A stretch of DNA of 12,740 nucleotides, taken from the NCBI GenBank assembly GCA_043802345.1, contig JAZDLC010000294.1, positions 1 to 12,740 of the forward strand, given 5' to 3'. Within the stretch, counting starts at the first letter, position 1. Each line of letters opens with the position of its first letter. Below are positions 1-7,729 of this stretch, one piece after another. A program made the translations under genes and the position numbers. A model generated the notes under the pieces. That model worked only from the letters and a program-made list of their open reading frames with translations, searched no databases and was not told where the DNA came from. This stretch comes from JAZDLC01 sp043802345. GTDB taxonomy: Bacteria > Planctomycetota > B15-G4 > JADJEK01.

Positions 1-1813
1 CGCCGAAGACGGATGCCACCTCCGGGTATTCGAAGGCCAGCCGCTCGATCTGCTGAATCACGTCCAGCGTGCGCGCCTCGGGCGTGCCGGCCGCCATCTC
101 CAGGTTGACGGTCACCTGTTCCGCGTCGACCTCCTGGAGCAGCACGAACGGCACCACACCTCCGGCGATCAGCCCCATGATGGCGATGAAGGCGGCAAAC
201 GACGCCGCCACCGCCGGATACCGCCAGCGGAGGAAGAAGCGCAGCACCCGCTCGAACGACGCCTGCAGTTGCGTGCCCAGGACCCGGTCCCTGACAGCCC
301 CGACCCGGGCCATCCATCCGGCAGGGCCGGGCGGACCCGGCTTCTCCCGGCGCTTGCGGACGTGTACCAGGTGGGACGGCAGGATGATGAACGCCTCCAC
401 CACCGACACGGTGAGGGCCGAGATCACCACCACCGGGATGATTCCGAGGAAGTCACCCCACATTCCTCCCATGAACATGAGCGGCAGGAAGGCGATCACC
501 GTGGTGAGGACGGCCGCCATTACCGGCAGCGCCATCTCGTTGGCCCCTTCCACCGCGGCCCGGAGCGGCGGCACGCCCTGCTGGATCTTCGTGTGCACGG
601 CCTCGCCGATCACCACCGCGTCATCCACGATCAGCCCCAGCACGATGATCAACGAGAAGAGCGAGAGCAGGTTGATGCTGGCGCCGAGCCAGGCCATGAC
701 CGCGAACGCGCCGAGCAGCGACACCGGCAGGCCCAGCGCCACCCAGAAGGACGTGCGCAGACTCAGGAAGAGGGCCAGGGTCAGGACCACCAGGATCAGT
801 CCGTTTCGGGCGTTGCGGACCATCAGGTCGAGCCGCTGATCGATGAAGCGGGCCAGGTCGCTGGTCACGTTGACCTGGACCGCGCCTCCCATGCGGCTGG
901 GGTGATCGTTGACGAACTGCTTGACCTGGGCGGAGATCTTCAGGGCGTCCTGCTCCGGCGTCTTGAAGATGATCAAGGAAACGGACGGCTTTCCCGCGAA
1001 GCGCCCCCGCATGACCCGATCCTCGAAGGTGTCCCGCACCGTGGCGATGTCCGAGAGGCGGATCGCCGACCCGTCGTCTCCCGTCTTGATCACCAGCTTC
1101 TCGATCTCGGCCGCCTTCTGGGACTCGCCCATGGTGCGGATGCGGACGTTTCCGGTCCGGCCCTTGATCTGTCCCCCGGGAATGTCCAGGTTGCTCTGCG
1201 AGACGGCCCGGCCGACCTGATCGAAGGTCAGTCCATGTTCCTCGAGCTTCTCGGGCCTGACCTCGGCCCAGATCTCCCGCTTGCGCACGCCGATCAGGTT
1301 GACCTCGGTGATGCCGCCCAGGTCGAGCAGTTCGTCCCGCACCTCCCGGCCCAGCGCCCGCAGCTTCTCCTCCGGCACATCTCCCGAGAGCACCACGGAG
1401 ATGACCGGCATGTTCGGCCGGACCTCCAGGATCTCGGGGTCCTCGGCGTTGCTCGGAAACTCCGGCTTGACCTGGTCGATCTCGCTGCGGATGGAGTTCA
1501 GCACCCGATCCCGGTCGGCGTCCTCGTCCAGCTTGACGGTGGTCAGGCTCATCCCTTCCAGCACGGTCGATTCGATCTCATCCACGCCATCGATGTCCCG
1601 GATCCCCCGTTCGATGCGCAGCGTGATCGCCCGCTCCACATCCTCCGGCGTGGCGCCGGGGTACGGCACCATGATCGAGATCTGCTCGGTGGAGATGGCC
1701 GGGAAGAACTCCCGGACCAGGGTGACCCAGTAGTAGATGCCGCTGAAGATGATGGCCCACATCAGCAGGTTGACGGCGACGCGGTTGTTGACCGAGAACG
1801 CGGGGATGTTCAC
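1..1813 (-). CDS. RND efflux permease (AcrB/MexB/CusA superfamily), 3' part missing at window edge
   Basis: Inner-membrane proton-antiport pump of the resistance-nodulation-division superfamily. It would take substrate from the periplasm or membrane and pass it through the adaptor encoded just upstream to an outer-membrane channel. The window holds the first 604 codons of a family usually about 1,000-1,060 residues; the 3' end lies beyond base 1. Visible parts are the N-terminal helix (about residues 12-30), an FFPAISTEQI stretch followed by the porter domain, and a helix block from about 335. Helix 4 reads GLIVDDAVVIGEAV, with the proton-relay pair Asp397-Asp398 matching AcrB Asp407-Asp408. 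GTG at 1813 is chosen because it overlaps the adaptor stop as GTGA and has a GGAGGGAG Shine-Dalgarno ending about 7 nt upstream. The Asp-Asp pair and porter sequence resemble multidrug-type (HAE) members, but I cannot name a substrate. No TolC-like gene is in the window. Confidence 0.96.
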   Translation of the reverse strand, partial: MNIPAFSVNNRVAVNLLMWAIIFSGIYYWVTLVREFFPAISTEQISIMVPYPGATPEDVERAITLRIERGIRDIDGVDEIESTVLEGMSLTTVKLDEDADRDRVLNSIRSEIDQVKPEFPSNAEDPEILEVRPNMPVISVVLSGDVPEEKLRALGREVRDELLDLGGITEVNLIGVRKREIWAEVRPEKLEEHGLTFDQVGRAVSQSNLDIPGGQIKGRTGNVRIRTMGESQKAAEIEKLVIKTGDDGSAIRLSDIATVRDTFEDRVMRGRFAGKPSVSLIIFKTPEQDALKISAQVKQFVNDHPSRMGGAVQVNVTSDLARFIDQRLDLMVRNARNGLILVVLTLALFLSLRTSFWVALGLPVSLLGAFAVMAWLGASINLLSLFSLIIVLGLIVDDAVVIGEAVHTKIQQGVPPLRAAVEGANEMALPVMAAVLTTVIAFLPLMFMGGMWGDFLGIIPVVVISALTVSVVEAFIILPSHLVHVRKRREKPGPPGPAGWMARVGAVRDRVLGTQLQASFERVLRFFLRWRYPAVAASFAAFIAIMGLIAGGVVPFVLLQEVDAEQVTVNLEMAAGTPEARTLDVIQQIERLAFEYPEVASVFG

Positions 1814-3144
1814 CGGACTCCCTCCAGCGCTCCACCGCTCATCGGCGATCCCGCGGCCTGAGGATCTCCGCCCTCCTCGATCAGGATCTGCGACGCGTCG
1901 GCGATCCGCTCCAGGTTGGTGATCACCACCCGGTCACCCTCGTCGAGGCCGTCCGTCACCAGCGCCACGCCCGGGAGCCAGCGGGAGACCACGGGGGTCC
2001 TCCTTTGGGCGACGGCATGCCCCGCCTCACCGAGTTCGGGCACGGCCACGTAGACGGTGTCGTTCAGGAAGGCAATCCTCGGCACCTGGAACACCTCCTG
2101 GTGCAGTCGGCCGTCCACCGTCGCCACCACGAAGGTTCCGGGGGGCACGGTCGACTCCAGATTCGACCCTGCCACCACGACAAACACCTGGAAGGTGCGG
2201 TTCTGATCGTCCACGGCCGGAGAGACCCGGGAGACGGTTCCGCTCCAGGCGACGGAGCCACCCTCCTCCAGCCTGATTTCCACCTTGCTGCCCGGTTGAA
2301 CGTCGGCGATTCTCGAGGCTGGCAGGGAGACGGGAACTTCAATGCGGGAAAGGTCGATGATCTCGAACAGCAGCGTTCCCGGGGCGACCCGGGCGCCCGG
2401 CTCCGCGCTGCGGGATTCGATCCGGCCCGCGTAGGGCGCCCGGATGACGGTCCGCTTCAGGTCGAGTTCGGCTTGCCTGAGCACCACCTGGGCTCGCTCC
2501 AGGTCCGCGCGGGCGCTCTCCACCTTCGGCACGGCCGCGTTGCTGGAGGACTCGAGCTGAAGCACCTGGCGCTCCAGCAGCCGGGTGGCCCGGTGCTGTT
2601 GATCCCTCTCGGCCGGGGACGTGATCCCTTCGCCGAGCAGTTCCTCGGCGCGGGCCAGCTCTTCCCTCGAAGTGGCCAGTTCGGAGCGGGCGATCTCGAG
2701 TCCACTGATGATTCCCGCCTGTTCGACCTCCGCCTGGGACAGCATCGCCTCGGCCCGCCTCTCGTCCGCGGAGGCCCTGGTGACGGCGTTCTGAAGATCC
2801 CTCGGGTCGATCCGCACCAGTTCAGCCCCCGCCTCGATATCACCGCCCGCCTCGAGACCGGGCGAGACCCACGCCACCAGGCCGGCGACCTCGGAGGCGA
2901 CCTGGGCCTGGCGCAGCGCCCGGGCCTTGCCGTAGCCGGTCAGGCGCTCCCGGTAGGGCCCCCTGAACACGGTTCTGGTCTGCACCGCCGGCCGGCGCAG
3001 CTCGAACGCCGCCTGCTGAGGGGGCCTCTTCAACGACTGCAGCCGCTCGAATAGCCAGTCCCCCGCGGCGAGGAACAGGACCACCAGGATGGCGGAGATC
3101 AGGATGCGCCACTTCAGTGTGGCACGGTTCGGAGCAGGATTCAT
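1810..3144 (-). CDS. RND efflux periplasmic adaptor (membrane fusion) subunit, HlyD/AcrA-like
   Basis: Periplasmic adaptor linking the RND permease encoded immediately downstream to an outer-membrane channel. From the ATG at 3144 it is 444 residues. A membrane anchor (about residues 11-30, WRILISAILVVLFLAAGDWL) has no lipobox, so it is probably an uncleaved inner-membrane anchor. Then come a first lipoyl half-motif (VASEVAGLVAWVSPGLEAGG), a long Glu/Arg/Ala-rich coiled-coil hairpin, and the second lipoyl half (APYAGRIESRSAEPGARVAPG). Beta-barrel and membrane-proximal domains follow. The frame is open back to a TTG at 3192 that would overlap the stop of the upstream sulfatase-like gene. I prefer ATG 3144 because AGAAGAG lies 7 nt before it and the extra 16 residues are hydrophilic and unlike an adaptor N-terminus. 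The stop overlaps the permease start by 4 bp, so translation is probably coupled. Confidence 0.94.
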   Translation of the reverse strand: MNPAPNRATLKWRILISAILVVLFLAAGDWLFERLQSLKRPPQQAAFELRRPAVQTRTVFRGPYRERLTGYGKARALRQAQVASEVAGLVAWVSPGLEAGGDIEAGAELVRIDPRDLQNAVTRASADERRAEAMLSQAEVEQAGIISGLEIARSELATSREELARAEELLGEGITSPAERDQQHRATRLLERQVLQLESSSNAAVPKVESARADLERAQVVLRQAELDLKRTVIRAPYAGRIESRSAEPGARVAPGTLLFEIIDLSRIEVPVSLPASRIADVQPGSKVEIRLEEGGSVAWSGTVSRVSPAVDDQNRTFQVFVVVAGSNLESTVPPGTFVVATVDGRLHQEVFQVPRIAFLNDTVYVAVPELGEAGHAVAQRRTPVVSRWLPGVALVTDGLDEGDRVVITNLERIADASQILIEEGGDPQAAGSPMSGGALEGVR

Positions 3145-3188
3145 GAAGCGACTCTTCTGGTCCCCTCTGTCCGGGGAAGGTGGCCGAA

Positions 3189-4538
3189 TCAATCAATGTA
3201 GCCGAATTGACGCAGCTCTTCGAGCACGTCGGGCGGAAGATCGACCGGACCGCCCTCGGGCCGTTCCCGGGCCTGGTGCATCCGCGCCAGCTTCAGGAGC
3301 CGCTCCAGCGCTGGCAGGGTCTGGCCGTTCGGCGAGAGCGGCTGCTCTTCCGCTGGGTCCAGCTCCAGGTCGAACAGCGTCTCGCTCTCTTCTTCCAGAA
3401 TCAGCTTGAGCGGGCCGATGTAGGCCGCCACCGCGTCGCGGGCCTTGACGGAGGGCCGGTCCTTGAGCTTTGGCATCCGCACCGAGGCGAACTGGGTCAC
3501 AGGTTCGAGGGGCCTTCCCCGCAGCGCCGGCAGGAGCGACCGGCCGGGCGCCGTCGCCGGCCGGGGAAGATCCAGGAGCTCCGCGACCGTCGGCAGCAGG
3601 TCGACCAGGGAGACCCGCTCCTCCACGCCGGCCGCCTTCCTGGAAGTCGAATCCCAGATCATCAGGGGGACCCTCATGATCGGTTCCCACAGCCGGCCGC
3701 CATGCCCCACCTCCCCGTGTTCGCCGAGCAACTGGCCGTGGTCGCCCACCACGATCACGATCGCGTTTTCCAGCAGGCCTTGTCCGTCCAGCAGGTCGAG
3801 CAGCTCGCCGACTCGCCGGTCGACCTCTTCGACCTGGCCGTCATAGAGCGCCTCGAGCGCCCTGCGGTTCTCCGGCGTCCCCGGAACCTCCTCCGAGCCG
3901 TACGCATAGAACTGCTCGGTGGTCGCGCCCTCCTCGTACGGGCCGTGGTAGTCGGCGAGCTCTCGCCGGGAGTAGGGCGAGGGAGGGTAGGGCGAGTGAG
4001 CCTCGAAGTAGTGGACCCACAGGAAGACCGGGAGGTCGGTTCCCAGGTCGAGCCAGTGTTCCACCATCAGATTCACATCTCGCCCGCTGCGGATTCTCGA
4101 TGCGCCGTCGGTCCAGTCGCCTGGCTGGTCGCTCCTCGTCAGAAAGCCCTGCTCCAGCCCGCCCCTCACGAACATGCTGCGCTTGGAGATGAAACCGGCG
4201 GTGGAGTACCCGCGCTCGCTCAGGAGTTCCGGCAGCGTGACCTGGTCCGGGTCGAGCCGGTCGCCGTTGAAGCGAACCTCATGGCCGCCCGGATAGCGGC
4301 CGGTGAACAGGCTCGCGTGCGCAGGATGTGTGGTGCCGATCGGTGTGACCGTGTTCAAGAACCGCACCGACTCCCCGGCGAGCCGCGAGAGGCAGGGAGT
4401 GAGCGGACCGATCCGGTCGTCCCGGAAGGTGTCCAACGTGATCAGGATCACGTTCGGCCGCGACTCCGCCGGGCGGTGGCAGCTTTGGACCGCCAGCAAC
4501 CCGAGGAGCAGCCAGGGCAGGTTGGACCGACCGCGCAC
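3189..4538 (-). CDS. Sulfatase-like (alkaline phosphatase superfamily) protein with Thr/His in place of the sulfatase Cys/Arg motif
   Basis: A 449-residue member of the sulfatase fold, probably acting outside the cytoplasm. The N-terminus (MRGRSNLPWLLLGLLAVQSC) is a signal peptide ending in a lipobox-like VQSC, so it may be a lipoprotein. Family metal-site motifs are present: LITLDTFRDD near residue 36, VVGDHGQLLGEHG with Asp266-His267, then GHGGRLWEPIMRVPLMIW. The catalytic motif normally C/S-x-P-x-R-ASLLTGR reads T-H-P-A-H-ASLFTGR (Thr70, His74). There is no Cys or Ser to become formylglycine and the usual Arg is His. Ordinary sulfate ester cleavage by the formylglycine route is therefore unlikely; a Thr nucleophile acting on phosphate esters or transferring a phospho group is more plausible. 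Start GTG 4538 follows a strong GGGAGGGA; an in-frame TTG at 4556 is the alternative. It is the first gene of the operon with the RND adaptor and permease. Substrate unknown. Confidence 0.88.
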   Translation of the reverse strand: MRGRSNLPWLLLGLLAVQSCHRPAESRPNVILITLDTFRDDRIGPLTPCLSRLAGESVRFLNTVTPIGTTHPAHASLFTGRYPGGHEVRFNGDRLDPDQVTLPELLSERGYSTAGFISKRSMFVRGGLEQGFLTRSDQPGDWTDGASRIRSGRDVNLMVEHWLDLGTDLPVFLWVHYFEAHSPYPPSPYSRRELADYHGPYEEGATTEQFYAYGSEEVPGTPENRRALEALYDGQVEEVDRRVGELLDLLDGQGLLENAIVIVVGDHGQLLGEHGEVGHGGRLWEPIMRVPLMIWDSTSRKAAGVEERVSLVDLLPTVAELLDLPRPATAPGRSLLPALRGRPLEPVTQFASVRMPKLKDRPSVKARDAVAAYIGPLKLILEEESETLFDLELDPAEEQPLSPNGQTLPALERLLKLARMHQARERPEGGPVDLPPDVLEELRQFGYID

Positions 4539-4641
4539 GGCGTTTCCCTCCCTCAAGAAACAAGGGGCAAGGCGAGGATCCGTGACTTGGGAGGAGGATA
4601 CAGAAGACCGGACCTGTCATCCCGGGGATTCTGTCTGGACG

Positions 4642-4671
4642 TTGCGCGGCTTTTCCGCGGTCTGCTAGGTT
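4642..4671 (+). promoter_or_regulatory. Candidate sigma70-type promoter for the POT transporter gene
   Basis: TTGCGC (4642-4647) and an extended minus-10 box TGC-TAGGTT (hexamer 4666-4671) are separated by 18 bp, about 36 bp before the ATG at 4708. A short inverted repeat CGCGG-CTTTT-CCGCG (4645-4659) sits over the minus-35 and spacer and could be an operator or simply chance in GC-rich DNA. The gap also has to hold the divergent promoter of the sulfatase-like operon, for which I could not pick convincing boxes. This is a match by eye only. Confidence 0.35.
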
Positions 4672-4707
4672 TGGGCCCAACTGGAACGACCCGACGAGGT
4701 GCAACGA

Positions 4708-6138
4708 ATGATGAACGAACAGGCCCAGGAATCCCCACCTGGCGAGAAGGTCCGCTTCTCCGGCGCCTTCTGGACGGCCAATTGTGTCGAGTTGCTGGAG
4801 CGCGCCGCCTGGTACGGCGTCTTCGTGGCGCTCACCCTCTACCTGAGCCGGATTCTCGGCTACTCCGACATCGAGGCGGCCACGGTCTCCGGCGTCTTTT
4901 CGGCGGGGCTCTACCTCCTGTCGACCTTCAGCGGCGCCTACGCGGACCGGATGGGATTCCGGAACGCGCTGATGCTGGCGTTCTTCCTGCTGACGCTCGG
5001 CTATGGCGGGATGTGGGTGCTTCCCAGGCTGCTCGAAGCGGGGGGGCTGGTCAGCTACGGCAGGGAAGTGACCTTCACCGGGCTGGAGGGCAGCTTCTAC
5101 CGCTGGCTGTTCATTCCGGTGATGCTGCTCGTCATGGTCGGCGGTTCGTTCATCAAGTCGGTGATCACCGGCACCGTGGCCAAGGAAACCACGGAAGCGA
5201 CCCGGGCCCGCGGCTACTCCATCTTCTATGCCATGGTGAACATCGGGGCCTTCAGCGGGAAGACGGTGGTCAAGCCGCTGCGGGAGAGCCTGGGGAATGA
5301 GGGGTTGATCGTGCTCAACCTGTTCGCAACGTTCATGACAGCCCTGGCGCTGGTGCTCGTCTACTTCTTCTACCGCAGCAGGAGCACCGAGGGTGAGGGG
5401 AAGACGCTGGCCGAGATCTGGCAGGCACTGTTGCGGGTCCTGGCCCGCGGACGGTTGGTGGCGCTGATCCTGATCATCACCGGCTTCTGGATGGTCCAGC
5501 ATCAGCTCTACGCCACCATGCCGAAGTTCGTGCTGAGAATGGCGGGCGAGGGGTCGTCACCTTCGTGGTACGCGAACGTCAACCCGGCTGTGGTGGTGCT
5601 GACGGTCGGGCTGGTGACGACGATGATGCGCAAGAAGACGGCGCTGGCGTCAATGACCGTCGGCATGTTCATCATGCCGGTCTCGGCGTTTTGCATGGCC
5701 GGGGGGAATCTGCTCGCCGCGGACTCGGTCCTCGGCCTGCATCCGATCGCGTTCATGATGATCGGCGGGATCGCGCTGCAAGGCCTCGCGGAGAGCTTCA
5801 TCTCACCGCGGTACCTCGAGTACTTCTCGCTGCAAGCGCCCAAGGGTGAGGAGGGGCTGTACCTCGGCTTCAGCCATCTCCATTCCTTCCTCTCTTCGCT
5901 GCTCGGATTCGTCTCCTCCGGCTTCCTGCTGCAAGCGTACTGCCCCGATCCCAAGACCCTCACTGAAGGCGAGCAGGCGGCCCGCCTGGCGGCGCTCGCG
6001 GGGGAGGGGAGCATGCCGGAGGCGTACGCTCACGCCCACTACATCTGGTACTTCTTCGTCGGCGTGGCGTTGGTCTCGGCGATTGCCCTGATCATCTACG
6101 GGAGGGTGGTGCGGAGGATGGATGAGAGGGCGGGGTGA
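4708..6138 (+). CDS. POT/PTR2-family proton-coupled oligopeptide transporter (MFS fold)
   Basis: Inner-membrane symporter of 476 residues with about 12 or more hydrophobic helices. The first helix carries E-L-L-E-R (Glu28, Glu31, Arg32) followed by AAWYG, which matches the ExxERFxYYG proton-coupling signature of POT carriers. The next loop has GAYADRMGFRNAL, an MFS motif A-type loop, and a late helix reads ESFISPRYLEYFSLQAPKGEEGLYLGF, like the ExxxSP region of POT helix 10. The family usually moves di- and tripeptides with protons; the real substrate is not evident here. ATG 4708 is chosen because GAGG lies 8 nt upstream; ATG 4711 or GTG 4699 are alternatives. The gene stands alone, divergent from the sulfatase-RND operon and convergent with the methyltransferase operon. 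Its stop lies 1 nt before a long palindrome that may end its transcript. Divergence from other MFS groups leaves some doubt about the exact family. Confidence 0.88.
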   Translation: MMNEQAQESPPGEKVRFSGAFWTANCVELLERAAWYGVFVALTLYLSRILGYSDIEAATVSGVFSAGLYLLSTFSGAYADRMGFRNALMLAFFLLTLGYGGMWVLPRLLEAGGLVSYGREVTFTGLEGSFYRWLFIPVMLLVMVGGSFIKSVITGTVAKETTEATRARGYSIFYAMVNIGAFSGKTVVKPLRESLGNEGLIVLNLFATFMTALALVLVYFFYRSRSTEGEGKTLAEIWQALLRVLARGRLVALILIITGFWMVQHQLYATMPKFVLRMAGEGSSPSWYANVNPAVVVLTVGLVTTMMRKKTALASMTVGMFIMPVSAFCMAGGNLLAADSVLGLHPIAFMMIGGIALQGLAESFISPRYLEYFSLQAPKGEEGLYLGFSHLHSFLSSLLGFVSSGFLLQAYCPDPKTLTEGEQAARLAALAGEGSMPEAYAHAHYIWYFFVGVALVSAIALIIYGRVVRRMDERAG

Positions 6139-6139
6139 C

Positions 6140-6286
6140 GGCCTGGGAAGTATGGGACCAGGAATCATGAATCGCTCCCTCGGCCTCAGGCTCTGGAACT
6201 GGGACAGGGGGGGCCGCCCCCAGGCAGTTCCAGAGCCTGAGGCCGAGGGAGCCCCCAAGATCCGGCGTCCCCATACCTCCCAGCCC
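6140..6286. repeat. 147-bp palindromic element with perfect 28-bp inner arms, between convergent genes
   Basis: The inner arms 6174-6201 and 6225-6252 are exact reverse complements over 28 bp, around a 23-nt centre (6202-6224) that itself holds seven G then CCG then five C and can pair further. The symmetry continues outward imperfectly: 6140-6156 (GG.CTGGGA.GTATGGG) pairs with 6270-6286 at 15 of 17 positions, with a diverged stretch in between. The element starts 1 nt after the POT stop and ends 70 nt before the methyltransferase stop. It could act as a bidirectional transcription barrier, though there is no T-tract beside the stem. Its size and symmetry also fit a REP/MITE-type mobile palindrome. 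No transposase is present. Confidence 0.9.
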
Positions 6287-6327
6287 TCCAACCCCCACGA
6301 TTCCGCCAGCCAGGAACTCACCGTTCG

Positions 6328-6348
6328 AAAATATTCACCGGGTGTGAA
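6328..6348 (-). terminator. Weak intrinsic-terminator-like hairpin after the methyltransferase gene
   Basis: On the minus strand, 9 nt after the methyltransferase stop, TTCAC-ACCCG-GTGAA forms a 5-bp stem with a 5-nt loop and is followed directly by TATTTT. The arrangement suits a rho-independent terminator for the five-gene operon, but the stem is short and only partly GC. The larger palindrome just beyond it may be the real end point. Confidence 0.35.
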
Positions 6349-6356
6349 GGTTCGCT

Positions 6357-7706
6357 CTACCGCCTCCGCAGGCAGATCGCGGCGGTCCCCTTCTTCTTCA
6401 GCTCGCGGCCGCAGCGCAGGCCGACCTTGAGGGCGATCTTGCGGAGGGTGTCGAGTTGGCCCGCGCCGACGCTGAGAATCAGGAGGCCCTTCGGTTCGGT
6501 GGAGAGGGCATTCTTGAGCGCCGTGAGAGTCTCGGCGTGGGCCGCGGGCCCTTCCTTCCAGAGGAGCGGGCCGGCGATCAGGTCGAAGCCGCGGTTTTCA
6601 GGCGTCTCCTCCGCCGGTAGCCAGGGCCGGCTTGGAAGGGCCGTTGCCTCGCCCAAGGACGTGCAGTCGTCGAGTGACCACTGGCCCAGGACGGCGCTGA
6701 TGTTCGTCCGGGCCACGGCCAGTTCCAGGGTATCGCGGCCGGACAGCGCGATCTCGGAAAGGCGCCTTTCGCTGAGGAAGCGGGCGGCCAGGAAGCCGTG
6801 ACACGGGTTGAACAGGAGCAGCCGATCGCTCTGTCCGTCCCTCACCGGGCGTTCGCGCTCCGCCAGCCTCACCATCAGCGTGGTCCGGTAATGCTCGCTA
6901 TCGAACTCCTCGACGTCATGGACCGCCACGTGGGGAATCGGTTTCATCCCTCTGAGGTGCAGCTCCTCCTCCACATCTTCCCGCTGCCAGGGATCGAGCG
7001 GAGAGAGGTGGTCAGGCAGGGGCAGGCCCTTCTCGAAGCGCCAGTGGAGCGCGCGGTGTTCCTTGCCGGCGCTCTCCTTGACGGTCGCAAGGCCGCCATG
7101 CTCCTCTGCGAACTCTTCCCGCAGCTCATCGATGGTCGGCGTCAAGGGAGCGACATGAACAAACGCGACCACACCCCCCGGCCGCAGCAGCGGCCCCGCG
7201 CCGAAGAGGAGTTCCCGCAACCCCGACCGGCCGGCCTTGGCGGGGACGTTCTGCACGATCAGGTCGAACGGACCCGCTCCCGAGTCGCGGCAGGGGGCGT
7301 AGCCGGGGCCCGCGTCGAGAACGGTGAGCCGCTCGGGCGCGCTGCCGAGCCCATTCGCGGCCGCGTTCAGCCGGGAAAGATGGACCGCGAGCCGGTCCCG
7401 ATCGGACTGCGTCACCCGGACCTGTCCTTCCGGCAGGCCACGGGCCAGGGAGAGCCCCAGGATGCCGGTGCCGCAGCCGAGATCGAGCACCTCGCGCGCC
7501 TTTGCCAGCGGGCCGTCCTTCGCGGCGAGAGTCCGGAGCAGCCGGCTGGTGCCGACGTCCAGGGCCGCGGAGCTGAACAGGTCGTGCCCGGTGGCGAAGA
7601 CCATCTGGGTGCGGGCGTAGTCATGGCGGTGGACCTGTGACACCCAGGGGTCGCCGAGGAGGATGGCTGGCATCGAGTGGGCGGAGGTGCGGCTTTTCCT
7701 GCTCAT
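6357..7706 (-). CDS. Two-domain class I SAM-dependent methyltransferase-like protein
   Basis: A 449-residue cytoplasmic protein, last gene of the five-gene operon. The N-terminal half is a Rossmann methyltransferase: motif I DLGCGTG (residues 75-81), an acidic motif II region around VTQSDRDRLAVHLSRLNA, and motif IV FDLIVQNVPAK (147-157). This is in the style of the small-methyltransferase (MTS) domain of RsmC/RlmG but without a clear NPP[FY]. The C-terminal half looks like a second, degenerate copy: RLLLFNPCHGFLAARF where motif I should be, LSGRDTLELAVARTN, then FDLIAGPLLWKEGPA. RsmC-type rRNA guanine methyltransferases are such duplications, but there the active domain is C-terminal. The target could be RNA, protein or a small molecule. 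ATG 7706, 23 nt after the hydrolase stop, lacks a clear Shine-Dalgarno; the frame is open upstream to a GTG at 7811, and Met12 (7673) is also possible. Confidence 0.78.
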   Translation of the reverse strand: MSRKSRTSAHSMPAILLGDPWVSQVHRHDYARTQMVFATGHDLFSSAALDVGTSRLLRTLAAKDGPLAKAREVLDLGCGTGILGLSLARGLPEGQVRVTQSDRDRLAVHLSRLNAAANGLGSAPERLTVLDAGPGYAPCRDSGAGPFDLIVQNVPAKAGRSGLRELLFGAGPLLRPGGVVAFVHVAPLTPTIDELREEFAEEHGGLATVKESAGKEHRALHWRFEKGLPLPDHLSPLDPWQREDVEEELHLRGMKPIPHVAVHDVEEFDSEHYRTTLMVRLAERERPVRDGQSDRLLLFNPCHGFLAARFLSERRLSEIALSGRDTLELAVARTNISAVLGQWSLDDCTSLGEATALPSRPWLPAEETPENRGFDLIAGPLLWKEGPAAHAETLTALKNALSTEPKGLLILSVGAGQLDTLRKIALKVGLRCGRELKKKGTAAICLRRR

Positions 7707-7729
7707 CCGGGCCAGGCTACCAGATCGCG

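Noticed and set aside
269..1861. Plus-strand open frame of 530 codons over the RND permease
   Set aside because: It is antisense to a clear RND permease with the Asp-Asp motif, and its His/Asp/Arg/Gly-rich translation has no family features.
3180..5300. Plus-strand open frame of 706 codons spanning the sulfatase-like gene and part of the POT gene
   Set aside because: It crosses the divergent promoter region, has low-complexity composition, and overlaps the POT gene in another frame. Both overlapped genes have strong family motifs.
4279..5502. Minus-strand open frame of 407 codons opposite the POT gene
   Set aside because: Hydrophilic repetitive translation, antisense to a membrane transporter with the ExxER signature.
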